Below, one piece after another: positions 32,810-41,986 of a stretch of DNA of 51,855 bases; the stretch's first letter is position 1, and the number at the start of each line of letters is the position of its first letter. The stretch is from Lentisphaerae bacterium GWF2_50_93 (GTDB taxonomy: Bacteria > Verrucomicrobiota > Lentisphaeria > Victivallales > GWF2-50-93). The DNA lies in assembly GCA_001804815.1 (NCBI GenBank), contig MHBI01000036.1, positions 1-51,855 of the forward strand, read 5' to 3'. The notes beneath the pieces were generated by a model. That model saw only the letters and a list, made by a program, of their open reading frames with translations, searched no databases and was not told where the DNA came from. The translations under genes were made by a program, and so were the position numbers.

Positions 32810-32877
32810 GTAGGGTTTTTCCCCATTTACAGGTAGGGTTTCCCCCCATGTCGCAGCGCTGTCTACGGTGGCATAGT
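32810..32877 (+). promoter_or_regulatory. Twin-box promoter, site 10 (RND adaptor)
   Basis: Boxes T32811 (TAGGGTTTTTCCCCAT) and T32834 (TAGGGTTTCCCCCCATG), 23 bp apart; CATAGT at 32872-32877. Box B is identical to that of site 9 through CATGTCGCAG. Confidence 0.65.
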
Positions 32878-32918
32878 TGAGCGGGCAAGAAATCTGCTGT
32901 CAAAGGAAGTTTGTCATT

Positions 32919-34784
32919 ATGAGAAAAATGAATTTGATCCTGTCCGCCTTTATTGTGCTGAGCGCATTTGCTCTTGGATATCTGATGCGCGGCCCTGCGA
33001 TGCGGCCGGAGGCGGGATCCGGGGTGGCTGAATCTGCCGTAGTATCCAAGCCTGCGGACATGACCTGCTCGATGCATCCGCAGATACGCCAGCCCAAGCC
33101 TGGAAAATGCCCCTTGTGCGGGATGGATCTCATATCGGCAGGCAGTGATTCCGGAGACAGCTGCGGACCCAGGGAGCTGAAGCTTTCAGAAGCCGCTGAA
33201 AAACTTGCCGACATAGAGACCGCGCCGGTTGAAAGGAAATTTGTTCCTGCTGAAATCAGGATGCTCGGAAAGATCGCGTACAACGAGGATACGCTTTGCT
33301 ATGTGAACGCGAGATTCTCAGGGAGGATAGACAAGCTTTTCGTGAAGTCAGCAGGGATACCGGTAAAGAAAGGAGAACGCATTGCAGAGGTATACAGCTC
33401 GGAGCTTCTGGTCATACAGCAGGAGCTTTTACAGGCAAAAAGGTTCCTTGAATCAAAACCGGATGATGTGACGGCTATAAGTTTCTTCAATTCAATCAGG
33501 GAGAAAAATCTGATTTCAGGTTTTACAGAGGATCAGATAAATGAAATCATCAGGAAGGGCAAGGGTACAGGTGCGGATCGCATGTCAGGCACCTCGCCTG
33601 TGTTCGGTGTTCTCCTTACAATCACTTCGCCAATATCCGGAGTTGTCGTAGGGAAGGGGGCGGTAACTGGCAAGTTCTTTGAGAAAGGTGAAATCCTCTT
33701 TACGATTGCCGATCTCAGCCGTGTCTGGATCAATGTCGAGGCCTATGAGGCGGATCTCCCATGGCTGAAATACGGACAGGAAGTCGAGTTCACGTCCGAT
33801 GCTTGTCCGGGCAGGAAGTTCAACGGCAGGGTTTCATTGATCCAGCCAATACTTGATGAGACTACGCGTACAGTAAAAGTAAGGCTTTCCGCAGAAAATA
33901 AGGAAGGCAGGCTTAAGCCGGGGATGTTCGTGCATGCCATCGTCCGTGCGAAGATCGCAGAGGATGGGAAGGTCGTGGATTCATCGCTTGCCGGGAAGTG
34001 GATCAGCCCCATGCATCCGGAAATAATACGGGACGCTCCTGGCAAATGCGACATCTGCGGGGTGGATCTTGTGACCGCCGAATCCCTGGGACTTGCCGGC
34101 GAAAAGGAGAAGACCGCCGTTCCCCCGCTGGTAATACCGGCGTCTGCGGCCCTTTTAACAGGCAAAAGGGCCGTCGTATACGTTTCCCTCCCGGGAAGGA
34201 AAGGGGCCTATGAATGCAGGGAGATCGTGCTGGGTCCGCGTGCCGGAGACTTCTTCATAGTCGAGTCGGGACTGAAGGAAGGCGAGAAAGTAGTCAAAAG
34301 CGGTAGCTTCAAGATCGACAGTTCCCTTCAGATACTTGCGAAGACGTCGATGATGAAGACATATGCTGGAGCCGCGCCGGAACCCATGACGGAAATTCCG
34401 GCGGCAAAGGACGGTCAGGCACCTTCCGATGAGATCCTGGACACATACATTGAAGTGCAGAAGGCCCTGTTCGCGGAGAACATGGCCATTGTCCTGAAGA
34501 ATGCACCGAAGCTCGACGCGAAATATTCCGCGAATCTCGCAGCCTCGAAGGACATCCGGGAGGCGCGGAAGTCCTTTGCGCAGATATCCAAGCTCCTTTA
34601 CGGTGAACTTGCATGTTCGGAAAACAACTTGAAGAAGCCCTTATACAAGATATTTTGCCCGAAGGTATTCGAGGGCAGGGGCGCCTACTGGATACAGGAC
34701 AGCGAAAAAGTGCAGAATCCCTATTTCGGCCCTGCCATGCCCGACTCCGGCGAGGTGAAGGAAACGATTGGCGGGGGGAAGTGA
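32919..34784 (+). CDS. RND efflux periplasmic adaptor, CusB-type, with two heavy-metal-binding domains
   Basis: 621 residues. Membrane anchor or signal at about 5-23. First heavy-metal-binding domain near residues 48-73 (CSMHPQIRQPKPGKCPLCGM), then a barrel-sandwich and beta-barrel adaptor core (VNARFSGRIDKLFVKSAG, GVVVGKGAVTGKFFEKG), a second such domain near 362-392 (ISPMHPEIIRDAPGKCDICG), a membrane-proximal domain, and a C-terminal DUF3347 domain about 507-600. Adaptors link the inner-membrane pump to an outer-membrane channel and pass Cu(I)/Ag(I) ions. ATG 32919 follows AAAGGAAG. The CusA-type pump follows after 361 bp. No CusC-like channel is in view. Confidence 0.93.
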   Translation: MRKMNLILSAFIVLSAFALGYLMRGPAMRPEAGSGVAESAVVSKPADMTCSMHPQIRQPKPGKCPLCGMDLISAGSDSGDSCGPRELKLSEAAEKLADIETAPVERKFVPAEIRMLGKIAYNEDTLCYVNARFSGRIDKLFVKSAGIPVKKGERIAEVYSSELLVIQQELLQAKRFLESKPDDVTAISFFNSIREKNLISGFTEDQINEIIRKGKGTGADRMSGTSPVFGVLLTITSPISGVVVGKGAVTGKFFEKGEILFTIADLSRVWINVEAYEADLPWLKYGQEVEFTSDACPGRKFNGRVSLIQPILDETTRTVKVRLSAENKEGRLKPGMFVHAIVRAKIAEDGKVVDSSLAGKWISPMHPEIIRDAPGKCDICGVDLVTAESLGLAGEKEKTAVPPLVIPASAALLTGKRAVVYVSLPGRKGAYECREIVLGPRAGDFFIVESGLKEGEKVVKSGSFKIDSSLQILAKTSMMKTYAGAAPEPMTEIPAAKDGQAPSDEILDTYIEVQKALFAENMAIVLKNAPKLDAKYSANLAASKDIREARKSFAQISKLLYGELACSENNLKKPLYKIFCPKVFEGRGAYWIQDSEKVQNPYFGPAMPDSGEVKETIGGGK

Positions 34785-34820
34785 AAATAATTGACAATTC
34801 ACATTTACAGGGAAAACAAA

Positions 34821-34906
34821 AGAACAGCCATTGCGGGCTTGACTACGAACAAATCTAGAATTGTCTTTTGCGATTCGCTTGTAGTTAACGTCGCAAGACG
34901 TGTTCT
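34821..34906. repeat. 85-bp hairpin element, copy 2
   Basis: AGAACA...TTGCGGGCTTGACTACGAAC (34831-34850) pairs with GCTTGTAGTTAACGTCGCAA (34877-34896) and TGTTCT. It matches the copy at 6208 in layout, with several changes between arms that retain pairing or give G-T pairs. Confidence 0.75.
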
Positions 34907-34947
34907 GGGGAATTGCATCTGTTTATAGTAGCGCATGTTTGCGCGTT

Positions 34948-35022
34948 AAGTAGGTACGTGCTTTAGCATGTACCATCTTGATTTCGACTAAGAATGGGAC
35001 AGGCTAAAGCCCGTCCCTACTT
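34948..35022. repeat. Two-hairpin structured element, copy 5
   Basis: Outer arms AAGTA/TACTT enclose GGTACGTGC-ttta-GCATGTACC and GGGACaGGC-taaa-GCCcGTCCC. A lone hairpin GCGCA-tgtt-TGCGC adjoins on the left (34930-34945), identical to one in the 32581 element. 35040-35145 carries GTGTCAGGTGTCAG-like words in both orientations and no gene. Confidence 0.8.
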
Positions 35023-35145
35023 CAAGCCGGGGAAATAATATAGGGGGTGTCAGGTGTCAGTGGCATGATGATCTGAATGATAATATTATTAACTGATACC
35101 TGAACACTGGCACCTGAACACTATTCATAATAAAGGATTTACCGC

Positions 35146-38100
35146 ATGGAAATTGAAAACACGACTTCGGCGCTGAACCGGTTCATACGGTTCTGCCTTG
35201 TCAACAAGCTGATAGTCTTCCTGATCGTGCTTGCCATCGTCTTTGGCGGGATGTACTACATGCCCTTTGACTTCGGCATAAAATGGATGCCGAGGAACCC
35301 GATCCCGGTCGATGCGATCCCCGACATCGGGGAGAACCAGCAGATCGTCTTCGCCGACTGGCCCGGACGCTCCCCGCAGGACGTGGAGGACCAGGTAACG
35401 TATCCGTTGACCGTCACGCTGCAGGGCATACCGGGCGTGAAGAATGTGAGAAGCCTTTCGATGTTCGGGTTTTCCACGGTCTATGTGATCTTCAACGACG
35501 ATATCGACTTCTACTGGGCGCGCTCCAGGCTGCTTGAGCGGCTGAACATCGCGCAGGAACGCCTTCCCGAAGGAGTGGTGCCTGTACTTGGGCCTGACGC
35601 CACCGGACTCGGACAGATCTTCTGGTATACGGTTGAGGGTGAGGGCTTCAACCTGCAGGAGCTTCGCACGACACAGGACTGGTACATACGTTATGCACTT
35701 CAGTCGGTCGAGGGCGTGAGCGAAGTCGCGTCCATCGGCGGCTATGTGAAGGAATACCAGGTCGACGTCGATCCTGTGGCCATGAGGGCCGCGGGAGTCA
35801 GCCTGCCAGAGGTCTTCGAGGCGATCCGCAGGGCTAACATCGATATTGGAGCGGAGACGATCGAGCACAACGGCATCGAATATGTCATCCGGGGAAAAGG
35901 ATTCATAAAGTCCTTGAAGGACATCGACAACATCCTGGTAAAGGCGAACAGCAATGTCCCGATCTACATCCGCAACATCGCAAAAGTCCATCTCGGACCC
36001 GCATTGAGAAGGGGCATATTGGACAAGGAGGGCGCGGAGGCTGTCGGCGGAGTCGTAGTCGTCCGCTTCGGTGAGAATCCGCTTGTCGTCATCCAGCGAG
36101 TGAAGGAAAAGATAAAGCAGATACAGCCCGGGCTTCCGAGGAAAACCCTTGCCGACGGGCGGAAGACGCAGATGGGGATAGTGCCGTTCTACGACCGTAC
36201 GGGTCTGATAGAGGAGACATTGGACACTCTGAAGGACGCGCTGCTCGAGGAAATTCTGATCTGCTGTTTCGTGGTCTTCATGCTGCTCGCCCATTTCCGC
36301 TCCAACCTGATGATCTCCCTGAACATTCCGCTCGCGGTGCTCGTCACCTTCATACTGATGGCGTTTTTCAAGGTTGATTCCAATCTGATGAGCCTGGGCG
36401 GCATCGCGATCGCGATCGGCGTGATGGTCGACATGGGCATCGTGCTTTCGGAAAACATCGTCAGGCATTTCGGCATCGCCAGGCCGGAGGAGGATCCGCT
36501 GGAGGTCATATACCGCGCCACATGCGAGGTCTCAGGCGCGATAACGACGGCAATACTGATCACGATCATATCCTTCCTTCCCATATTCGCGCTGACCGGT
36601 GCCGAGGGCAAGCTCTTCAGGCCTCTTGCATACACGAAGACATTTGCGATGTTCGCATCGATCTTCGTGGCGCTGACGGTACTGCCGGCGCTGGCGCATA
36701 TCATTTTGAAGAAGCGCAGGACGAGTGAAATGGTCAAAGGCGCGGCCTATGTGGGTCTTATCCTGATCGGGCTTCCAACCGCAATGTTCTGGCATTTCTG
36801 GGCGGGGCTTCCGATACTTCTCGCAGGAGTGCTGATGCTTTCCGAGCCGTATGTGCCGGAATATTTCAGGAAAAAGTATGCGGCGGCGGTCTCATGGATG
36901 GCGGCACTCTTCGTCCTGGCGCTGCTGACATTGCACTGGATGCCTCTCGGGCTGAGCACGAGCCTGACAAAGAACCTGATCTTCGTTTTTGGCATAAACC
37001 TGGCATGGACTTCGCTTCGCCTGATCTTCATCAACTGGTATCCGCAGCTGCTCAGCTGTTTCCTCAAGTACAAGTTCCGCTTCCTTTCAATCCCGCTTGC
37101 GATGCTGGTCTTCGGGCTCATGGTCTGGATCGGATTCGAGGGAGTGTTCGGATGGATTCCTAAATCATTGTCGAAGATCGGCGTCTCCGAAAAATCCATA
37201 CGTGAAACAGGGGCCTGGTCCTACCTCTACCACAAGTTCCCGGGAATGGGCCGCGAATTCATGCCTTCCCTTGACGAGGGGGCATTCCTCTTCATGCCGA
37301 CGATAATGCCGCACGCAGGCATAGGAGAGGCGATCGACATCGTACAGAAGCAGGACATGGCGATCCGGGCGATTCCCGAGATCGAGACGGTGGTCGGGAA
37401 GATCGGACGTGCTGAGACGGCCCTTGATCCCGCGCCTATCTCGATGATAGAGACCCTCATCACCTACAAGCCGGAATACGGTCCTCCTGATCCTGTGACC
37501 GGAGAACGCCAGCGGCTCTGGCGCGACAAGATCAGGACGACCGACGACATCTGGAAGGAGATCACTGATGCCGCGACTATACCCGGATGCACTTCCGCAC
37601 CGAAACTCCAGCCTATCGCCGCGCGGCTTGTAATGCTCCAGTCGGGAATGCGCGCGCCCATGGGCGTAAAAGTCTCCGGCGCCTCCCTTGCGGATATTGA
37701 AAGGACAGGCTACAGGATTGCCGAAATCCTCAAACAGTCTCCGGGCGTGAATCCGGAGACAGTCCAGCCCGACCGTGTCATAGGGAAACCCTATCTCGAG
37801 ATCAACATCGACCGCGAGAAGATCGCGAAATACCAGCTCAACATAAGGGATGTCCAGGACGTGCTTGAGGTTGCAGTGGGTGGAATACGCGCAACTACGA
37901 CCGTTGAAGGTCGCGAACGTTATCCCGTACGAGTCCGCTATGAACGCGAACTCCGCGATTCTCCTGAGGCGCTTGGAAAGATAATAGTGCCTTCCTCAGA
38001 CGGCACACAGATTCCGCTCTCGCAGCTTGCGACAATCAACTATGTTCCCGGTCCACAGGAGATAAAGAGCGAGGACACGTTCCTGGTGTCATATGTCCTC

Positions 38101-38886
38101 TTTGACAAGCTTCCCGGATATGCCGAGGTCGACGTGGTCGAAGCTGCGCAGCAGCTTCTTGATGCGAAGCAGAAGAGCGGAGAGCTCCAGTATCCCGCCG
38201 GGACGAATGCGAAATTCGCAGGGACCTATGAGAACCAGGTGAGCTTCCAGAAACAGTTCGTCATCATCCTCCCTATCTGCTTCCTTCTGATTTTCCTGCT
38301 GATATATTTCCTTTTCCGCAATACAACCATCACAACTCTGATATTCGTGCAGATCTCGGTGGGTTGGGCCGCAGGCTTCATCGGGCTCTGGCTCGCGGCG
38401 CAGCCGTGGTTCCTGGACTTCGCGGTGTTCGGACACAATCTGCGGGAGCTGTTCCATCTCAGGGAATACAACCTGAGCGTCGCGGTATGGGTGGGCTTCA
38501 TAGCGCTCTTCGGAATCGCCAGCGACGATTCGCTCATCATCGTGAGCTATCTCGAACAGATGTTCGCGAAGACGAAGGTTTCGACGGTGGCCGAGATCAG
38601 GAGTATTGTAGTGGAAGGCGGTACAAAGCGTGTGCGCCCCTGCCTGATGACTACCGCCACGACGGTGCTCGCGCTCCTGCCGATCCTGACCTCCACGGGC
38701 AAGGGCGCGGACATAATGATCCCGATGGCCCTGCCGATCTTCTTCGGCATGACGCTCGAGCTGATAACCGTCTTCGTCACTCCCGTCCTCTACTGCATGT
38801 ACAAGGAATACAAGTTCAGGAAGGAAATCGACGGCAGCCAGCCGCCGGTCGTAAGTCGCCAGGCGTCGGCAGTCAATGGCCAGTAG
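35146..38886 (+). CDS. Heavy-metal RND efflux pump, CusA-type
   Basis: 1246 residues, about 200 longer than usual CusA/CzcA. The N-terminal helix, first porter region, and TM4 motif GGIAIAIGVMVDMGIVLSEN match the CusA (Cu/Ag) rather than CzcA pattern; PAISMIET-like IGRAETALDPAPISMIETL also fits. The extra length lies between the first TM bundle and second porter half (about 525-680), where additional hydrophobic segments (GLILIGLPTAMFWHFW, LPILLAGVLMLS, ALFVLALLTL, FLSIPLAMLVFGLMVW) lie. It drives proton-coupled export of metal from periplasm or cytoplasm through an adaptor and a TolC-like channel. AAAGGA precedes ATG 35146. Adaptor genes lie on both sides. Confidence 0.94.
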   Translation: MEIENTTSALNRFIRFCLVNKLIVFLIVLAIVFGGMYYMPFDFGIKWMPRNPIPVDAIPDIGENQQIVFADWPGRSPQDVEDQVTYPLTVTLQGIPGVKNVRSLSMFGFSTVYVIFNDDIDFYWARSRLLERLNIAQERLPEGVVPVLGPDATGLGQIFWYTVEGEGFNLQELRTTQDWYIRYALQSVEGVSEVASIGGYVKEYQVDVDPVAMRAAGVSLPEVFEAIRRANIDIGAETIEHNGIEYVIRGKGFIKSLKDIDNILVKANSNVPIYIRNIAKVHLGPALRRGILDKEGAEAVGGVVVVRFGENPLVVIQRVKEKIKQIQPGLPRKTLADGRKTQMGIVPFYDRTGLIEETLDTLKDALLEEILICCFVVFMLLAHFRSNLMISLNIPLAVLVTFILMAFFKVDSNLMSLGGIAIAIGVMVDMGIVLSENIVRHFGIARPEEDPLEVIYRATCEVSGAITTAILITIISFLPIFALTGAEGKLFRPLAYTKTFAMFASIFVALTVLPALAHIILKKRRTSEMVKGAAYVGLILIGLPTAMFWHFWAGLPILLAGVLMLSEPYVPEYFRKKYAAAVSWMAALFVLALLTLHWMPLGLSTSLTKNLIFVFGINLAWTSLRLIFINWYPQLLSCFLKYKFRFLSIPLAMLVFGLMVWIGFEGVFGWIPKSLSKIGVSEKSIRETGAWSYLYHKFPGMGREFMPSLDEGAFLFMPTIMPHAGIGEAIDIVQKQDMAIRAIPEIETVVGKIGRAETALDPAPISMIETLITYKPEYGPPDPVTGERQRLWRDKIRTTDDIWKEITDAATIPGCTSAPKLQPIAARLVMLQSGMRAPMGVKVSGASLADIERTGYRIAEILKQSPGVNPETVQPDRVIGKPYLEINIDREKIAKYQLNIRDVQDVLEVAVGGIRATTTVEGRERYPVRVRYERELRDSPEALGKIIVPSSDGTQIPLSQLATINYVPGPQEIKSEDTFLVSYVLFDKLPGYAEVDVVEAAQQLLDAKQKSGELQYPAGTNAKFAGTYENQVSFQKQFVIILPICFLLIFLLIYFLFRNTTITTLIFVQISVGWAAGFIGLWLAAQPWFLDFAVFGHNLRELFHLREYNLSVAVWVGFIALFGIASDDSLIIVSYLEQMFAKTKVSTVAEIRSIVVEGGTKRVRPCLMTTATTVLALLPILTSTGKGADIMIPMALPIFFGMTLELITVFVTPVLYCMYKEYKFRKEIDGSQPPVVSRQASAVNGQ

Positions 38887-38983
38887 TCAGAGGTCAGGAT
38901 CAGTATTCGGTGGTCAGTAATCTGAATATCGAACGAAAACACTGACACCTGACAACTGATGATCGACCGTTGATTTCAGAAAT

Positions 38984-39052
38984 GTAGGAGTTCACAACTT
39001 CAGTTGTGTCCCTAAGTTCGGGAAAAGACACAGACAGGAATGTCTGTGCTAC
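38984..39052. repeat. Two-hairpin structured element, copy 6
   Basis: Outer arms GTAG/CTAC enclose CACAACT-tc-AGTTGTG and CACAGACA-ggaa-TGTCTGTG. It follows the pump gene. 38887-38983 is a tract of GTCAG/CTGAC words without a gene. Confidence 0.8.
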
Positions 39053-39092
39053 TTCGGAACGCTGCTCTTCCGCCATAGATTCCCAGCGGCGT

Positions 39093-39335
39093 TGGATGTT
39101 CGATGTTCAAGAATTCTTTAATCATTCATATTGTTCTATCCAATCCCCCAATCCCCCAATCTCCCAATCTCCCAATCCCTCAATCTCCAAATCCCCAAAT
39201 CTCCAAATCTCCAAATCTCCAAATCCCCCAATCTCCCAATCCCCCAATCCCCCAATCTCCCAATCCCCCAATCTCCCAATCCCCCAATCCCCAAATCTCC
39301 CAATCTCCAAATCCCTCAATCTCCAAATATTAAAA
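39093..39335. repeat. Dispersed repeat with long CCCAATCT/CCAAATCT tract
   Basis: GGATGTTCGATGTTC leads into about 195 bp of 8-bp units (cccaatct, ccaaatcc, ccctcaat), ending AAATATTAAAAG next to site 11. Several frames are open only because the tract lacks stops. Confidence 0.85.
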
Positions 39336-39403
39336 GTAGGGTTTCTCCCTATGCACCGGTAGGGTTTATCCCCATACTGAAAATCTTGACTCATGGCAAT
39401 AGT
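39336..39403 (+). promoter_or_regulatory. Twin-box promoter, site 11
   Basis: Boxes T39337 (TAGGGTTTCTCCCTATG) and T39360 (TAGGGTTTATCCCCAT), 23 bp apart; AATAGT at 39398-39403. Confidence 0.65.
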
Positions 39404-39463
39404 TAACATAAGACGGAAAATGTTCCGGATCATGGAGGTCAGGGGATCTCCAGGGAAGGGACG

Positions 39464-39613
39464 ATGGATTCAGCAAATCACACATGGGTCAAGAGCGTGG
39501 TTGATCTGGTCGATGAGCAGCACAAGGAATATTTCCGTAGTCACATGGAAAACATCTGGCATTACCTTGGAAACAAGCTGTGCTGTCTAGCATGTAAAGG
39601 AATTATGTCATGA
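39464..39613 (+). pseudogene. N-terminal hemerythrin fragment, coupled to adaptor 2
   Basis: The 49-codon frame begins MDSANHTWVKSVVDLVDEQH and KEYFR, nearly the N-terminus of 31788, then diverges (SHMENIWHYLGNKLCCLACK) and stops. Only helix A of the four-helix bundle remains. GGGAAGGG precedes the start and its stop overlaps the next ATG (ATGA at 39610), so it may act only as a leader peptide for the adaptor gene. It is complementary in extent to the C-terminal fragment at 32288. Confidence 0.75.
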
Positions 39614-41115
39614 ATCGTTTAAAGTCGATAACAGCTGTAATTGTCGTGATGGCAGCGGTTGTTTTTGGGTACTGGATCCGCGGTCCGGCACAATCCGGCG
39701 GGCAGTCCCAGTCAAAACAATCCCAGGCTGTTCCGGCCGGCACGGACCTCACCTGTTCCATGCATCCTCAGATACGGCAGCCCAAGCCCGGAAAATGCCC
39801 TCTTTGCGGGATGGATCTCATTTCTGCCGGAAACTATTCGGGAGGCTCCTGCGGATCAGGAGAACTAAAGCTTTCCGAGGCCGCGGAAAAGCTTGCCGGA
39901 ATAGAGACTACGCCTGTTGAGAGGAAATTCGTTCCGATGGAAGTGCGAATGCTGGGTAGGATCACGTACAACGAAGAGACACTGTCCTATGTAAACGCCA
40001 AGTTCCAGGGGAGAATAGACAGGCTGTTTGTGAAATCCACGGGAGTCGCCGTGAAAAAAGGGGATTCCCTTGCAGAAGTCTACAGCCCTGACCTTCGGGT
40101 CCAGCAGGAACTGATCCAGGCTGCCAGCTTGAAGGAGGCAAAACCGAATGATGCAGGCGCCGCCGCCTATTTGGTATCAATGAAGGAGAAGTACCGTCTA
40201 TCCGGATTCAGCGATGAAGAGATTAATGAAATATTAAAGAGGGGCAAGGGCATCGACCGCATGACTGGCGCTTCACTGGTTGCAGGAGTTCTCCTGACAA
40301 TTACCGCGCCCGCATCAGGGGTTGTCATTGAGAAGGATGTGAATGAGAGCAAATACATTGAGAGAGGCGACAAGCTGTTTACTATTGCCAACTTGGATTG
40401 GGTATGGATCAATCTCGAGGCGTACGAGACGGATCTGGCATGGTTGAAATACGGGCAGTATGCGGAATTTACAACCGATGCATACCCGGGCAGGAAATTT
40501 GAAGGGCGGATATCGCTGATCCAGCCTTCCGTGGACCAGGCTACGCGCACCGTGAAGGTGAGGATTACAGCCAACAATCATGAGGGGAAGCTGAAGCCCG
40601 GAATGCTAGTCCATGCTATAATACATGCGAAGATCTCAGAAGACGGCAAAGTGATAGATTCCTCCCTTGCCGGGAAGTGGATCAGCCCGATGCACCCGGA
40701 GGTCATCAGGGACGGCCCCGGGAAATGCGACATCTGCGGAAAGCCCATGGTCACGGCCGAATCCCTGGGGCTTGCCGGTGGAAAGGAGAAGGATGCCATT
40801 CCCCCGCTGGTAATACCGGCGTCCGCGGCCCTTTTAACAGGCAAAAGGGCCGTCGTATACGTTTCCCTCCCGGGAAGGAAAGGGGCCTATGAATGCAGGG
40901 AGGTGGTGCTTGGTCCGCGCGCCGGAGATTGTTTCATTGTCGAATCCGGGTTGAAGGAAGGCGAGAGCGTGGTAACGAGCGGCAGCTTCAAGATCGACAG
41001 TTCCCTCCAGATACTTGCTAAGACGTCGATGATGAAGGCATCATCTGGCACCGCACCGGAACCTATGCCGGAAATTCCGGCTGGAAGGGACAAGCCTCCG
41101 GATCCGGCGAGATAA
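39610..41115 (+). CDS. RND efflux periplasmic adaptor, CusB-type, second copy
   Basis: 501 residues. Signal anchor about 8-22, heavy-metal-binding domain near 46-70, adaptor core, second metal-binding domain near 358-388 (KCDICGKPM). It matches the adaptor at 32919 throughout, with a stretch of about 100 bp almost identical in DNA (34128-34232 and 40798-40902). The C-terminal DUF3347 of the first copy is missing because the frame shifts near 41100. Start ATG 39610 overlaps the hemerythrin fragment's stop. It could be an alternative adaptor for the same pump. Confidence 0.92.
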   Translation: MNRLKSITAVIVVMAAVVFGYWIRGPAQSGGQSQSKQSQAVPAGTDLTCSMHPQIRQPKPGKCPLCGMDLISAGNYSGGSCGSGELKLSEAAEKLAGIETTPVERKFVPMEVRMLGRITYNEETLSYVNAKFQGRIDRLFVKSTGVAVKKGDSLAEVYSPDLRVQQELIQAASLKEAKPNDAGAAAYLVSMKEKYRLSGFSDEEINEILKRGKGIDRMTGASLVAGVLLTITAPASGVVIEKDVNESKYIERGDKLFTIANLDWVWINLEAYETDLAWLKYGQYAEFTTDAYPGRKFEGRISLIQPSVDQATRTVKVRITANNHEGKLKPGMLVHAIIHAKISEDGKVIDSSLAGKWISPMHPEVIRDGPGKCDICGKPMVTAESLGLAGGKEKDAIPPLVIPASAALLTGKRAVVYVSLPGRKGAYECREVVLGPRAGDCFIVESGLKEGESVVTSGSFKIDSSLQILAKTSMMKASSGTAPEPMPEIPAGRDKPPDPAR

Positions 41116-41213
41116 CAGGGGCGTATTTGAATGTGCAGAATGCCCTATTCACAGACAATGATGATATCTTTAAGACTAATGATAACAACAAGGCATGGAG
41201 GATTACAAGATGA
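41103..41213 (+). pseudogene. Frameshifted DUF3347 remnant of adaptor 2
   Basis: In the frame from 41103 the sequence reads SGEITGAYLNVQNALFTDN, similar to SDEILDTYIEVQKALFAEN of adaptor 1, then fades and stops at 41213. It overlaps the end of adaptor 2 and the start of the next gene. Confidence 0.75.
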
Positions 41214-41878
41214 AAAGAACGATGTTTTTGATCGCCGCCCTGACAATTGCCGGGTTGCATGTTTATGCGGAAGGCGAAACGCCTGCCGCAGAAGGCAAGG
41301 CGGATGCCGGGAAGGCCAAGGTTTCGGGCTGCTGCAGCATGAAGAAGGACCAGGCGCCTGCATCCGCGGAGGCGGATGCCGGGAAGGCCAAGGTTTCGGG
41401 CTGCTGCAGCATGAAGAAGGACCAGGCGCCTGCATCCGCGGAGGCGGATGTCGGGAAACACAAGAGCTGCGGCTATTGCGGCATGGACCGGGGGCAGTAT
41501 GCATTCAGCAGGATGCTTATTGTGTATGAGGATGGATCAGAGAAAGGGGTCTGCTGCATCCATTGCGCCGCCGTGGAATTCTCCATCAATCTGGACAAGA
41601 TCCAGAAGTGCGTACAGGTCGGGGACTACAATACGAAGAAGCTCATCGATGCTGAAAAGGCTTTCTGGGTCATAGGGGGCAGCAAGGCAGGGGTGATGAG
41701 CAAGCGGGCCAAGTGGGCCTTCGAGGGGAAGCCGGAGGCCGAGGAATTTGTGAAGAACTACGGTGGGGCCCTGGCGACATATGAGGAAGCCATGAAGGCG
41801 ACATACGAGGACATGTACGGCGATACCAGGATGATACGCGAGAAGAGGAAGATGAGGAAAATGAAGGAAGCGAAGTAA
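41210..41878 (+). CDS. NosL-like secreted metal-binding protein with CCSM repeats
   Basis: 222 residues. Signal peptide to about VYAEG. Two identical 24-residue repeats encoded by 72-bp units (41306-41377, 41378-41449) carry GCCSMKKDQAPA. A NosL-type domain follows: CGYCGMDRGQYAFSRMLI, EDGSEKGVCCIHCAAVEF, so at least eight Cys plus Met for soft metal binding. NosL proteins chaperone Cu(I). GGAGG precedes ATG 41210. It heads the NosL/ABC operon, 95 bp after adaptor 2. The repeats may form a copper-sponge region (inference). Confidence 0.85.
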   Translation: MKRTMFLIAALTIAGLHVYAEGETPAAEGKADAGKAKVSGCCSMKKDQAPASAEADAGKAKVSGCCSMKKDQAPASAEADVGKHKSCGYCGMDRGQYAFSRMLIVYEDGSEKGVCCIHCAAVEFSINLDKIQKCVQVGDYNTKKLIDAEKAFWVIGGSKAGVMSKRAKWAFEGKPEAEEFVKNYGGALATYEEAMKATYEDMYGDTRMIREKRKMRKMKEAK

Positions 41879-41986
41879 ATTTTCCCATGTGCTGTTTTCC
41901 GCATGACTCTTTGATTTGCAATAATCCAGCAATCCAATAATCCATGGGATGTCAGCTGGGGCGAATATCAAAAGGAAGGGACTGGT

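Noticed and set aside
35125..36468. 447-codon minus-strand frame under the CusA-type gene
   Set aside because: It lies opposite strongly supported RND pump sequence and has a His/Asp/Arg-rich composition typical of antisense frames.
39103..39333. Pro/Ser/Asn/Ile-rich proteins in the CCCAATCT tract
   Set aside because: All frames are open because the 8-bp repeat has no stop codon; no start signals or domain.
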